Assembly: GCA_965223305.1 (NCBI GenBank)
Contig: CBDCWT010000011.1
Span: 1 to 64,000, forward strand
DNA: 64,000 bases
Source of the DNA: CBDCWT01 sp965223305
GTDB lineage: Bacteria > Planctomycetota > Planctomycetia > Pirellulales > Pirellulaceae
Direction of reading: 5' to 3'
Of the stretch, positions 55,759 through 63,763 are shown piece after piece. Both the position numbers and the translations under genes were made by a program. The notes under the pieces are model-generated. The model had not been told where the DNA came from, did no database searches, and saw only the letters and a list, made by a program, of their open reading frames with translations. Position 1 is the stretch's first letter; every line of letters begins with the position of its first letter.

Positions 55759-56703
55759 CTAGCTGCCCTTGCGAGTTTCATGCGCCTCGTGGAGGCGTTC
55801 CGCAAGTTGCGGAATGAACTGGCGGCCTTTCGGCGAGTCCTCCAGTTTGGCGACTAAGCTGGCGGGGATCGCATCGACACCCAAGTAGGCACCGCTGATT
55901 GCACCAGCCATTGCCGCGATCGTATCTGTGTCGCCACCCAGGAAGATCGCGTTCGTGATCGTCTCAACGTAGGAATTTGGTGTTAGCGTAAAGCAGGCAA
56001 TCGCGGTCGGGACAGATTCAATTGCCTCGATACCATTGCCGATTTCAGGCAACTCGTCCGGTTTGGTTACCCGACGTGCAAGGGTCAATCGCTCCCGATA
56101 CTCAACTGACTTGCACCGCCCCATCAGCTCATCGAAAAAACTCGCTCCATCGAACGTCGCGGACCGTGTGGCAAGCGCCGCCGCGAGCGCGAGAAGTTGT
56201 GTGCCTTCGATGCCAAGCGCGTGCACGTGAGTAGGAAGCGCGGAGAGCCGGGCTTGTTCGGCGACCATGTCTAGGTCGTCGTGAAAGAACACGCCAAGTG
56301 GTGCGACGCGCATCGCGCCCCCATTGCCGTATGAGCCACCAGGAAAGTGCTTTTCCGCGATCGCGTGATGGTCTCGACCATCTTCCATTGCATCTAACAC
56401 GGCACGCGCTCCGCGGCCATATCCTCGCGATGGATGGTAGTTGGCAACGAAGGCCTGACAGAGGTGTGGTTCGTCGATTGTTCCACGCGCAATAAGCGAC
56501 TCAGCAAGACCGATCGCCATCTGGGTGTCGTCCGTGTACCACATTTCCTCTGTTGGATGGTTGATCAAGGCACTACTCGACGAAAAACGCGAACGGATAC
56601 GCTCCGGCGACTGGGCTTCAAAGAGACCGCCAAGGGCATCACCGACTGCCAGTCCGGTGAGGCATCCGACAAAGCGTTCACGCAATGATGGCACCTTTCC
56701 CAC
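55759..56703 (-). CDS. ADP-ribosylglycohydrolase family protein
   Basis: 314 residues, MGKVPSLRERFVGCLTGLAV. The family motifs are GLAVGDALGGLFEAQSP near residue 18, the metal-site WYTDDTQMAIGLAESLI near 56, SYGNGGAMRVAPLGVF near 123 and the second metal site AIFLGGDTDTIAAMAGAISG near 257. Two Mg ions held by the Asp/Thr residues remove ADP-ribose from proteins or free ADP-ribosyl compounds. Length is normal. It is the first clear member of a minus-strand run of small enzymes and has no obvious operon partner. Confidence 0.92.
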   Translation of the reverse strand: MGKVPSLRERFVGCLTGLAVGDALGGLFEAQSPERIRSRFSSSSALINHPTEEMWYTDDTQMAIGLAESLIARGTIDEPHLCQAFVANYHPSRGYGRGARAVLDAMEDGRDHHAIAEKHFPGGSYGNGGAMRVAPLGVFFHDDLDMVAEQARLSALPTHVHALGIEGTQLLALAAALATRSATFDGASFFDELMGRCKSVEYRERLTLARRVTKPDELPEIGNGIEAIESVPTAIACFTLTPNSYVETITNAIFLGGDTDTIAAMAGAISGAYLGVDAIPASLVAKLEDSPKGRQFIPQLAERLHEAHETRKGS

Positions 56704-56765
56704 TCATGGATTCGCGCGATCGGTCAGTTAACAGGCGCCCCAAATTCGGTAGTTATTTAACACAA

Positions 56766-57089
56766 TCAGAGGGTGATCTGGCCCGTGCTCCAACCTTTCA
56801 GGAAGTCCTGAACCGTGGGAGCGACCAGCTGGAAGTCGCGCTCGATCGGATAGTATGCCCAAAAGCCGGGCTCACCTAACCGATAGCCAAACGCGATGCC
56901 GTCGACGCCAGGCCGCCCGACTTGGAGGAAGTTCAACGGGTGACCGTCAAAGTCGGCTATCTCCTCCGCCTCCGTGAAGGGAACAATCATCCACAGCTGT
57001 TCGTCTTCGCTCCAGCAACCATCGGTGGCCAACTCGGATGCGAAGTAGTCACGGCAATCGTACTTCGACAAGTGTGTTGGTATGTCCAT
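56766..57089 (-). CDS. Small hypothetical protein, possibly SUKH/SMI1-like
   Basis: 107 residues. WMIVPFTEAEEIADFDGHPL, NFLQVGRPGVDGIAFGYRLG and EPGFWAYYPIERDFQLVAPT with a C-terminal LKGWSTGQITL resemble the SMI1/KNR4 (SUKH) fold, used by immunity and regulatory proteins. The match is by pattern only. It follows the truncated phosphoesterase by 12 bases and probably shares its transcript. Confidence 0.55.
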   Translation of the reverse strand: MDIPTHLSKYDCRDYFASELATDGCWSEDEQLWMIVPFTEAEEIADFDGHPLNFLQVGRPGVDGIAFGYRLGEPGFWAYYPIERDFQLVAPTVQDFLKGWSTGQITL

Positions 57090-57101
57090 TGATCAAAGCC
57101 A

Positions 57102-57518
57102 TCAATCGGGATAGGCATTGGCATGTACGAAGAAGTGCGAGTCAGTCTCATAGTACGGCAGTAGCTCTTCGGCCAAAAACCGCCAGTGTGTTTCCGGCAC
57201 ATCGCCAATCTGGCCTGCGTCCCCGTCAAAGAGTGCGTAGGAACGAAGCGTCGCATCGCCGCCAACTTCGATCCATTTGCGGTACTCGTCGGCGGAGCCG
57301 CGAGCATTGAGCATCATTAGGTCATGATTGCCACGGAGTGGCTTGAGTGTCTGTGTGTCTGAGAGATAAAGTAGCCCGTCGATAACTGCATTGGTATTCG
57401 GACCACGATCACCGAGCGTAACGATCACGTCGTCCTCACGAAGACGAACAAACTCACACAGATGCCGCAAGGCATCGAAGCATCCATGGATGTCACCGAT
57501 CGCGAGATGTCGCGTCAT
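57102..57518 (-). CDS. Metallophosphoesterase, C-terminally truncated
   Basis: 138 residues, where bacterial PPP-type phosphatases usually have 200-250. The first three motifs are intact: GDIHGCFDAL (GDxHG), VTLGDRGPNTNAVIDGL (GDxxD-like) and LRGNHDLMML (GNHD). The frame ends VHANAYPD before the second half of the metal site (GH-x-H) is reached. The stop is followed after 12 bases by the next gene. It may be inactive, or complete in an unusual minimal form. Substrate could be phosphoprotein or diadenosine tetraphosphate. Confidence 0.8.
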   Translation of the reverse strand: MTRHLAIGDIHGCFDALRHLCEFVRLREDDVIVTLGDRGPNTNAVIDGLLYLSDTQTLKPLRGNHDLMMLNARGSADEYRKWIEVGGDATLRSYALFDGDAGQIGDVPETHWRFLAEELLPYYETDSHFFVHANAYPD

Positions 57519-57635
57519 GTCGAGCAGCTTAGCCGGATGCTAACTGAGGTGATGGTTGGCGCGCGTCTCATGAACGGTTGTTTTGCCGGACGCAAACGAC
57601 AAGCGTCCGCCCAATTCCCGCTCTCCGGACTCGCG

Positions 57636-58154
57636 CTATGAGAAACTAATCTTGAGCCCCATGTCTTTCATTTGCAGCAACGCCTCAGCATTTCCCCGAG
57701 CGTCGTCTACCGGATTGTGCGTGTGCCTCGTCTTGCGAAGATGCTTGAAGTTTACGAACGTGTCTTTTTGCAACCCTTTGTACAAGGACCCGAGATTCGA
57801 GGAGCTGAATCCAAACGGATTCTTTCCGATGAAGTGATGAAAATACCAGTTGATGAATTGCCAGTCGAATCCATTGTTGTCGGATATGAACATCGTCCGC
57901 CCCTTGCAGTTCGAGGCGAGCCACGCGGAGAACTCCGTCATGACGGCCTTGGGGTCATCAAACTCAAGGCATTCTTCGCGAGAGAATCCACTGACGGCAA
58001 GGGCGTCTGGGATGAACGAGTCCGAGATAGGTTTGAGTTGTCCGTAAAAAGTTCGACTGAGGTCGGGTTCGACGATCACAGCCCCAAAACACACCATGGA
58101 GAAGTCCCCCGGGATCGGCCCGTCAGCTTCTACATCGACCATCACGTAAGGCAT
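57636..58154 (-). CDS. DEDDh 3'-5' exonuclease
   Basis: 172 residues from ATG 58154 (MPYVMVDVEADGPIPGDFSM). Exo I is VDVEADG (D-x-E), Exo II FISDNNGFDWQFINWYF (Asp), Exo III HNPVDDARGNAEALLQM (H-x4-D). The family is DnaQ/RNase T-like, with the short form typical of stand-alone RNA or DNA trimming enzymes. The metal-binding residues are all present. It stands between a DUF4291 gene and the phosphoesterase; no operon relation is evident. Confidence 0.9.
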   Translation of the reverse strand: MPYVMVDVEADGPIPGDFSMVCFGAVIVEPDLSRTFYGQLKPISDSFIPDALAVSGFSREECLEFDDPKAVMTEFSAWLASNCKGRTMFISDNNGFDWQFINWYFHHFIGKNPFGFSSSNLGSLYKGLQKDTFVNFKHLRKTRHTHNPVDDARGNAEALLQMKDMGLKISFS

Positions 58155-58239
58155 CGGTGTGTAGGTTCCTTTTCGTTGTCGCGGCTTTCCTTCGCATTGG
58201 GGAAACGTAATGCCCGAGCTCGAAGATAAGCCTTCTTGA

Positions 58240-58842
58240 CTACGGTAGATACTCCATTCCGAGTTGCTTGCGCACTTTGGCGTCAATTGGGTAGACACGT
58301 TCCGTCGGCAGCTGATCTTTGGCACGGCGTTGATTCCCAGCCAAGTATGCGGAACGGATCTTTCGAGCACGCGAAGTGTAATCTCTGATCTCGATGATCC
58401 ACTCGTCAGTGAATTCCTTGATTATGTGGCGGCTAAGGCCGAGTTGAATCGAGCGGTGTTCGAGCTTCTTTCCCTGAAGTGTCCGTTCGGGGTCCCATTG
58501 CACATGTACCGTGGCACTTTCAAATGAACGTCGCCAGCTCGACTCTACGCCGTGGACCTCTGGTTCAAAGCTGGTGAGGACTCCCAACGAAAGGGCTCTG
58601 TCCCAACCTGCTCGTTTGATACGCACAGCGAGGATGTACTCTTGCCCAGATTTGTGCCCCCAGTTGCTTCGAGCCATGAGCCACAGGAAGGAGGGTTTGA
58701 TCCAAGTCATCCGCCCCCAGCAGAATGGCGAACAGAAGTGGCCTGCCTCGATCGCCGGTTCGGCAATCTGTTTGTTGTAAGCCTGGTAGACCACGATACT
58801 ATCGCTGTCAAAATCTGCGCGCACTTCGCGGTATGCAACCAT
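58240..58842 (-). CDS. DUF4291 protein
   Basis: 200 residues from ATG 58842 (MVAYREVRADFDSDSIVVYQ); the frame is open to 58983 but the extra 47 residues do not match the family start. Typical motifs are VYQAYNKQIAEPAIEAG, GRMTWIKPSFLWLMARSNWG and QEYILAVRIKRAGWDRAL, followed by VHVQWDPERTLQGKKLEHRS and IQLGLSRHIIKEF. The molecular function of DUF4291 is not established; it is cytosolic. Confidence 0.85.
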   Translation of the reverse strand: MVAYREVRADFDSDSIVVYQAYNKQIAEPAIEAGHFCSPFCWGRMTWIKPSFLWLMARSNWGHKSGQEYILAVRIKRAGWDRALSLGVLTSFEPEVHGVESSWRRSFESATVHVQWDPERTLQGKKLEHRSIQLGLSRHIIKEFTDEWIIEIRDYTSRARKIRSAYLAGNQRRAKDQLPTERVYPIDAKVRKQLGMEYLP

Positions 58843-59150
58843 CTCTTCGTCGAACTCTGGGTCTACGTGACTAGGACAGTCACATTTAAGAAAAGGTTCA
58901 CCGCCGAACAGGGTGAAGCTCACAACGAGCGCAGCTTTCGGGCACGCGCGAAGCGTCTCAAGAACGGCGTGGTTTGATGGCACAGCTCTAAACCGACCGT
59001 GCAGATACTAGCCGTCAACCATATCCAGCAGCAACGGCGTCAAGATGCAGGCATGGAGCAGATAACCCCATGTTAAATGTTTCAGTGCGGGCGAGATGCC
59101 GACGCAGCTTGAACGCGTCAGCTCCACTGAGCAACATCTGGCAGACGCCA

Positions 59151-59345
59151 CTAACGTATGAATCGAATACTGAACAACCGATAGATCAGGTCGCGATCAC
59201 TTTTGGGGACTTTCAGCAGTGCGTGAAAGTCAGGGATCTCATCGGCCCAATAGATTCCGCCCAAAGGAATGATGCAACTTCGACCCTCGGCGTCCGAGTC
59301 GTAGCTGAGTGTCTGGAGATACTCTAGGGCTCCTTCACTTAACAT
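59151..59345 (-). CDS. Short hypothetical protein or fragment
   Basis: 64 residues, GALEYLQTLSYDSDAEGRSC, IIPLGGIYWADEIPDFHALL and KVPKSDRDLIYRLFSIRFIR. The composition is natural and the pattern recalls small immunity-type proteins, but the N-terminus is short and no ribosome-binding site is seen. It may be the end of a lost gene. Confidence 0.35.
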   Translation of the reverse strand: MLSEGALEYLQTLSYDSDAEGRSCIIPLGGIYWADEIPDFHALLKVPKSDRDLIYRLFSIRFIR

Positions 59346-59409
59346 CTGGCGTCACCAATCCAAGAAACCTTCGAGTAGCGTCAAGGTGCGTCAATTGTAA
59401 GTCTCGAAT

Positions 59410-60498
59410 TCACCGGTCGTCGTCGCCGACCAGCTCGAATTCCACAGAATTCGATTCTACCGCTGCACCCCACGGTATCGTAATCGGCGCGAGCCGCGAA
59501 CGCTCCACTAAGAAGTCGTACCGTTCGAGGTCGAAATTCAGGCCGAATACGAATTGAGCTCTTAGCCGCCCAGAGGGCAGTTCAATGGTCCACGGCCTTT
59601 CGGGACTTGGCTCACAATTAATGTGCGCTCTCACGTCAAACGCGATACGTGAGTTCGGATTCAGTACAAACTCATCACCCTCGTCACCCGGCGGCTGTGT
59701 GACAAACAACTCTGTCTTCCACGTGCCGATGTGGCGACCATCCAAGGTCGTGAACCGCAACCCGGTTACGTGAGGGTACGGTAATAAAAAGCGGTCCGTA
59801 CTTGCGTCGAACGCCACGTGGAACACGTGACCATCGTCGCTTCCCGCCACGTGCTCTAGCGTGACGACAAAAGGCGAGTCCGATTTTGTGACCTGCAGCC
59901 AGTTTAGACTGACCAGGTCGGCAGCCGCCGCGCCTTTGTCGTATCCCGTCAGCTTGTAGCGCCACGCGGGATCGAGAGCATTCAACCGATCTATTCGGCT
60001 TTCGTTCGTGACGCACATTCGCATCGTGGTTCCTCGGTTGTACGAGACCCATCCCCAATGATTGTGCGCTCTGCCCCATTTGATCTTGAAGGGGCCAAAC
60101 GTGATGAATGTGGACCCTTTGCTTTCTAGTGTTGCGGCAGTTCGAGTCGTAGTGCTGGTTCCAGCACGAACTTCACTGTCTGTCGAATCAAGGTGTCCCC
60201 TACCGTCAGTGCGGTAGCACCAGCGGTAGCGTACGGAATTCGTATCGTGTCGTTCCGTAACGAATGCCCCCAAAGCCCTTCCCTGCTGAACGAGAACCAC
60301 CTGCCCGTTTCGGACTACGTCCAAGCCTCGCTCGCCCCTCGCTTTGATTCTCTCGGCCATCTTCACGACCGACACATCCTCGGCGCGACGGCGGTACGAT
60401 GACCAACCAAGGATGAACAGGTAGAGAAACGTGGCACAAAGTGCCGTCAAGGCGAAAAGCGTACAAAGGCTGAATCGCGGAATCCATTTCCAAGTCAT
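59410..60498 (-). CDS. Membrane-anchored protein of unknown function
   Basis: 362 residues from ATG 60498 (MTWKWIPRFSLCTLFALTAL). One N-terminal membrane segment (LCTLFALTALCATFLYLFIL) with the RFSL-x-TLF motif typical of planctomycete anchors. A polar domain follows, with beta-rich blocks FITFGPFKIKWGRAHNHWGW, FVVTLEHVAGSDDGHVFHVA and FLLPYPHVTGLRFTTLDGRH. The C-terminus is WTIELPSGRLRAQFVFGLNF. A promoter-like repeat (60571-60614) lies 73 bases upstream. No enzyme motif is visible. Confidence 0.7.
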   Translation of the reverse strand: MTWKWIPRFSLCTLFALTALCATFLYLFILGWSSYRRRAEDVSVVKMAERIKARGERGLDVVRNGQVVLVQQGRALGAFVTERHDTNSVRYRWCYRTDGRGHLDSTDSEVRAGTSTTTRTAATLESKGSTFITFGPFKIKWGRAHNHWGWVSYNRGTTMRMCVTNESRIDRLNALDPAWRYKLTGYDKGAAAADLVSLNWLQVTKSDSPFVVTLEHVAGSDDGHVFHVAFDASTDRFLLPYPHVTGLRFTTLDGRHIGTWKTELFVTQPPGDEGDEFVLNPNSRIAFDVRAHINCEPSPERPWTIELPSGRLRAQFVFGLNFDLERYDFLVERSRLAPITIPWGAAVESNSVEFELVGDDDR

Positions 60499-60570
60499 TG
60501 TCAATACTCATCCTACGGCGAGATCCTCCACCAACCTCACAACCGCCAAGTCGTAGCGGCCGATTGCACG

Positions 60571-60614
60571 ATTCTACCCGATCAGGGCACGATTCTCAGA
60601 AGAGGTATGGAGAA
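60571..60614 (-). promoter_or_regulatory. Promoter-like repeat, copy 2
   Basis: Same block as 55664-55707 with 3 differences in 44 bases; the minus strand carries CTGAGA, 17 bases, TAGAAT. It precedes the gene starting at 60498. Confidence 0.5.
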
Positions 60615-60748
60615 AACAGATCAGGTTTTGTGCCTGAAAAGCGTGTCCCGCGTGCTCGCGGTAGCTCAGCTACTCCTCCCGGAATGGCTATGTCACGACG
60701 GCGGCTACTTGCGACTGCCGCGAAGGGTGTGTTTCGGCGGCAGACCAT

Positions 60749-61243
60749 TCACACCCTGATGACCCGCGTCCCAGATAGCCAATCGTGCAAGCCAACCGGT
60801 TCGTTCCCTGTAACAACGTATGAAAGAAACTCAAAGGGAATCAGCCGACAGGCTGATCTCAACAAGATCGATGTCTTGGTGGTTCTGCCACCGGTTGAAT
60901 TGACCACTCTCGTGCCCGTGATGAACTTCCCGACTGTCTTTCCAAACAACACTTCCTGGATGAAGTAGTAACTGATGTAGACCGGTAAGAACGCAACCTG
61001 GACAAATAACTCCACGTACCGATCCGTAGCACTCTCGCGGCCAATAACGACAAGGACGAGAGCCATGATGATGCCGAGAGGAATGCAAACGACGAAAAAG
61101 GTAACCAGGGCAAGCGCAGTGTCGATAAGTAAGTTTACGAGCCGCCTACCTGACGAGGCGATTCGAATCTCGCCCACCATCGATTGAGTGCCGCTGTCTG
61201 CGGGGACCGCTGACGGACGATAGGGATTTAATTGATCGTTCAT
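60749..61243 (-). CDS. RDD-family membrane protein
   Basis: 164 residues from ATG 61243 (MNDQLNPYRPSAVPADSGTQ). The RDD signature Arg-Asp-Asp-like RRLVNLLIDTALALVTFFVV is at residue 33-52. Further hydrophobic segments are at about 55-75 (GIIMALVLVVIG) and 82-103 (ELFVQVAFLPVYISYYFIQE), then GKTVGKFITGTRVVNSTGGR. RDD proteins are small integral membrane proteins, some with Na+/H+ exchange activity. The Pro/Ser-rich N-terminus (NPYRPS) is common in planctomycete forms. Single gene. Confidence 0.85.
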   Translation of the reverse strand: MNDQLNPYRPSAVPADSGTQSMVGEIRIASSGRRLVNLLIDTALALVTFFVVCIPLGIIMALVLVVIGRESATDRYVELFVQVAFLPVYISYYFIQEVLFGKTVGKFITGTRVVNSTGGRTTKTSILLRSACRLIPFEFLSYVVTGNEPVGLHDWLSGTRVIRV

Positions 61244-61444
61244 TGGCGGAACGTGAGTCGAACCGCAGGTGTATATTCCGCAGTTGTATATTGACGTTGC
61301 CGCCGGCACCGAATCATCGGGTGGGCAGCGGGTCGACTGCAGCGCCTCGCAACTAGCATGCTCGTTCGACGACTAGAAACGCAAGTCGGTGGACCTAAGC
61401 GACACTGGCAACGCAGCACAGACGGTGCAACACACTTTCAAAAA

Positions 61445-61544
61445 TGGCGGAAGTGCATGGGAATCGAACCCACCGGAGAAACGGTTATCGCAACTCCCAA
61501 CGGTTTTGAAGACCGCGGCCGCCACCAGGCGTGCAAGCACTTCC
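61445..61544 (-). tRNA. selC: Selenocysteine tRNA, tRNA-Sec(TCA)
   Basis: Read on the minus strand: acceptor arm GGAAGTGC (8 base pairs, as in bacterial tRNA-Sec) paired with GCACTTCC, followed by G and an encoded CCA (61445-61447). The anticodon stem CGGT/ACCG encloses the loop CTTCAAA, giving anticodon TCA, which reads UGA. A long variable region (TTGGGAGTTGCGATAACCGT) forms the extra arm and GTTCGATTCC the T arm. The total of about 100 bases, 8-base acceptor and long variable arm distinguish it from tRNA-Ser. No selA, selB or selD is seen in the window. It implies that the organism inserts selenocysteine at UGA. Confidence 0.92.
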
Positions 61545-61595
61545 AAAGAGATGAGAGTCAGTCGACAAAGGGGCGTGTTCGTCCCTCCCTCTTCA

Positions 61596-61823
61596 TCAAA
61601 CCCATTCCATTCCTGTTTGCTTCTTAATGCGTTCGACGTAGTCGCCCAGCAAGCCGCCGATCAAGTCCCAACGATCCGGTCGGCGAACCTCCACGTCCCC
61701 TTGCTCGTTCACCCTGATCACCGTGTCATGATCTACACCGGCAGTGGCCAGATTGTTCGCCCGCAGTTCATCCTCGGTAAGTATGGACTCCAGCATCTTA
61801 CCGGTCATTTCCACAAACTTCAT
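61596..61823 (-). CDS. Small conserved protein of unknown function
   Basis: 75 residues from ATG 61823 (MKFVEMTGKMLESILTEDEL). The C-terminal half VIRVNEQGDVEVRRPDRWDL and IGGLLGDYVERIKKQTGMEW is compact and conserved-looking in planctomycete genomes. It is soluble with an acid/base mix. It is directly upstream of tRNA-Sec in the direction of transcription, about 50 bases away. Confidence 0.65.
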   Translation of the reverse strand: MKFVEMTGKMLESILTEDELRANNLATAGVDHDTVIRVNEQGDVEVRRPDRWDLIGGLLGDYVERIKKQTGMEWV

Positions 61824-61920
61824 TTGCCCATCCAACTTCTATTAGGAGACGGCGAAGTAACCAGTTTAGCCTACCCGGGGCCAGGATTGAACCTAGCGAG
61901 ATGCACGGCCCGCCGGCTAG

Positions 61921-62829
61921 CTACGCCTCCGTCTCGGAGATCATCCGTTGTGTTCTGTCGCTGAGTGCCAGCATCTGGTCAGGAGACAGTTGCTCGGCTC
62001 GTACCTGACCAGCCAACCCCTCGGCCGCTAGGATCTCGTCGACTTGCGGCTTCGTCAGAGTCTCTTTGAACGCACTCGACAGCACGCTTCTGAGGAACTT
62101 GCGGCGGTGAAAGAACATGGCGCGCACGAAACTGTGAAAGAACGCGCGGTCCGCAATCCGGCTCCTTTTTGCTTCATTCAGGCATACTTGCACGATTGCA
62201 GAGTCTACCTTGGGGCGCGGCCAAAACACCGAAGGTGGCATCACTCGTACAGTACGAGTGTCGCACTGCGCTTGAATCCAGATACTCAGCGCACTGTACT
62301 CCTTCGTGGAGGGTCGTGCCGAAATTCGATCGGCCAACTCCTTCTGAATCGTAACGGTCATGGACAGCGGAGTCACGGCGGTGGAGAGCAGATTGGAAAT
62401 CACGGGAGTCGCAATGTTGTACGGCAAGTTGGCTACTAACTTGAACCGACGGCGGTCGTCGACAGCCAGCAGACGCTGTAGTTCATCAAGTAGGTTCAAT
62501 TGCAGGTTGTTCTTGTTACGCAAAGCGTCTTGGTGCAACATTACGACATTGTCGAGGTCGACCAGCTCCTCTGCCGCGAGCTGGTAGAGATGTCCATCCA
62601 ACTCGACTGTCACCACGGCGGCGACCTGAGGGGCCATGATTCCAGTCAAAGATCCTAAGCCCGTGCCGACCTCTAGGACGACGTCGCACGGCGCGAGCTC
62701 GGCGGTATCGGCGAGCAAGCGAATGAGGTTCAAGTCGATCAGGAAGTTCTGCCCACGGCGTTTGTCGGGCGTCAGCCCCACCTCTTTGAAACGGTGAATC
62801 AGATACGAGGCCGTTTGGCGGCTAGGCAT
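61921..62829 (-). CDS. rsmA: 16S rRNA dimethyladenosine transferase (RsmA/KsgA)
   Basis: 302 residues from ATG 62829 (MPSRQTASYLIHRFKEVGLT); the open frame begins at 62874 but family members start here. RRGQNFLIDLNLIRLLADTA, SAM-binding motif I VLEVGTGLGSLTGIMAPQV, catalytic FKLVANLPYNIATPVISNLL and the C-terminal FHRRKFLRSVLSSAF block are all present. It dimethylates A1518 and A1519 of 16S rRNA during ribosome assembly. Length is normal. It lies next to the MITE copy 2. Confidence 0.95.
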   Translation of the reverse strand: MPSRQTASYLIHRFKEVGLTPDKRRGQNFLIDLNLIRLLADTAELAPCDVVLEVGTGLGSLTGIMAPQVAAVVTVELDGHLYQLAAEELVDLDNVVMLHQDALRNKNNLQLNLLDELQRLLAVDDRRRFKLVANLPYNIATPVISNLLSTAVTPLSMTVTIQKELADRISARPSTKEYSALSIWIQAQCDTRTVRVMPPSVFWPRPKVDSAIVQVCLNEAKRSRIADRAFFHSFVRAMFFHRRKFLRSVLSSAFKETLTKPQVDEILAAEGLAGQVRAEQLSPDQMLALSDRTQRMISETEA

Positions 62830-62880
62830 AAGTGTCGTTTGGTTGTTCGTGAAGAGAGAGTACGTAAGGGACAACTCGCT

Positions 62881-63062
62881 CTAGCCCGAATTATCCATGA
62901 GCGATCTGCTGCGAGGTCGTAAGTCCATCCATGGCTTCGTCATGCTTCACAATTCTCCCTCGACGTATTGCTGCAATACGCCTGCGGAAGAACTGCTCGC
63001 CTTCCTTGCCACGAACGTACTTACAACCTCTCGCGACGATCTTCATGAGTAATCCGGGCTAA
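62881..63062. mobile_element. MITE-like element, copy 2
   Basis: 182 bases, about 95% identical to 12303-12484, with inverted ends CTAGCCCGAATTATCCATGA and TTAGCCCGGATTACTCATGA (read inward). The internal CGTATTG-CTG-CAATACG stem is preserved while the loop base differs, in keeping with selection on or mutation outside the stem. It lies between rsmA and ribE. Confidence 0.8.
62891..63046 (-). CDS. 51-residue frame spanning the MITE-like element, copy 2
   Basis: ATG 63046 to TAA 62891. The product starts MKIVARGCKYVRGKEGEQFF and ends GLTTSQQIAHG. The frame is open in both copies despite 8 base differences. Expression and function are unknown. Confidence 0.35.
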   Translation of the reverse strand: MKIVARGCKYVRGKEGEQFFRRRIAAIRRGRIVKHDEAMDGLTTSQQIAHG

Positions 63063-63169
63063 TGAGTCTTACAGCGAAAAGGAGGGAACGCAGGAAGGCC
63101 GGTGGGATGGTTTCTTAATACGAGATCCAGTGTTGCCCGGCTGGACGGTGCAGAGGGCTCGGCGGTTGG

Positions 63170-63763
63170 CTATCGATTTCCTTGCAACTGTTTTTCAACG
63201 TACTTAGCGAGTAGATCGGTCTCGAGATTCGCCTCGTCCCCGACCTGGAGATCCCCCAGCGTCGTTTGCTGCAGCGTATGTGGAATCAAGGCCACGCTAA
63301 ATCGCTCCGACTCGACTTCGACAAGTGTGAGGCTGACACCGTCCACCGCCACGGACCCTTTGCCCGCCATCTGGACCGCTAGTCGGGCAGGCATCTGGAA
63401 CCAGTAGGTCGACCAGTCTTGTTCGTCCGACCTCTCCACAAGTTGCCCGACAGCATCCACGTGCCCGGTCACGAAGTGTCCGCCCAGCCGGTCTCCCACT
63501 CGCAACGAACGCTCGATGTTAACCATCCCCCCCGCCACCAGTTTTCCCAGCGTGGTCCGCCGCAACGTCTCGGGTCCGGCTTCAAACTCAGCCGCCGTTG
63601 CTGTGCGTTGGACGACGGTCAAACAGCAACCATTGATGGCCACACTGTCACCGATTTGAAGTCCGTTGGCGTGGATTCCGAGGTTGACTACTAGTCGCTT
63701 TCCCGGTGGCTGGTTCAATACCAAGTCGACGGGACAGTGTGCCTCGACGATTCCTGTAAACAT
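63170..63763 (-). CDS. ribE: Riboflavin synthase, alpha subunit
   Basis: 197 residues. MFTGIVEAHCPVDLVLNQPP is the family start; two homologous lumazine-binding halves follow, with GDSVAINGCCLTVVQ in the first and GGHFVTGHVDAVGQLVER, GKGSVAVDGVSLTLVEVE in the second. It converts two 6,7-dimethyl-8-ribityllumazine molecules to riboflavin. GGAG precedes the ATG by about 9 bases. No FMN riboswitch is visible in the 230 bases upstream, which hold no clear gene up to the window end apart from a tiny frame at 63845-63934. Confidence 0.95.
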   Translation of the reverse strand: MFTGIVEAHCPVDLVLNQPPGKRLVVNLGIHANGLQIGDSVAINGCCLTVVQRTATAAEFEAGPETLRRTTLGKLVAGGMVNIERSLRVGDRLGGHFVTGHVDAVGQLVERSDEQDWSTYWFQMPARLAVQMAGKGSVAVDGVSLTLVEVESERFSVALIPHTLQQTTLGDLQVGDEANLETDLLAKYVEKQLQGNR

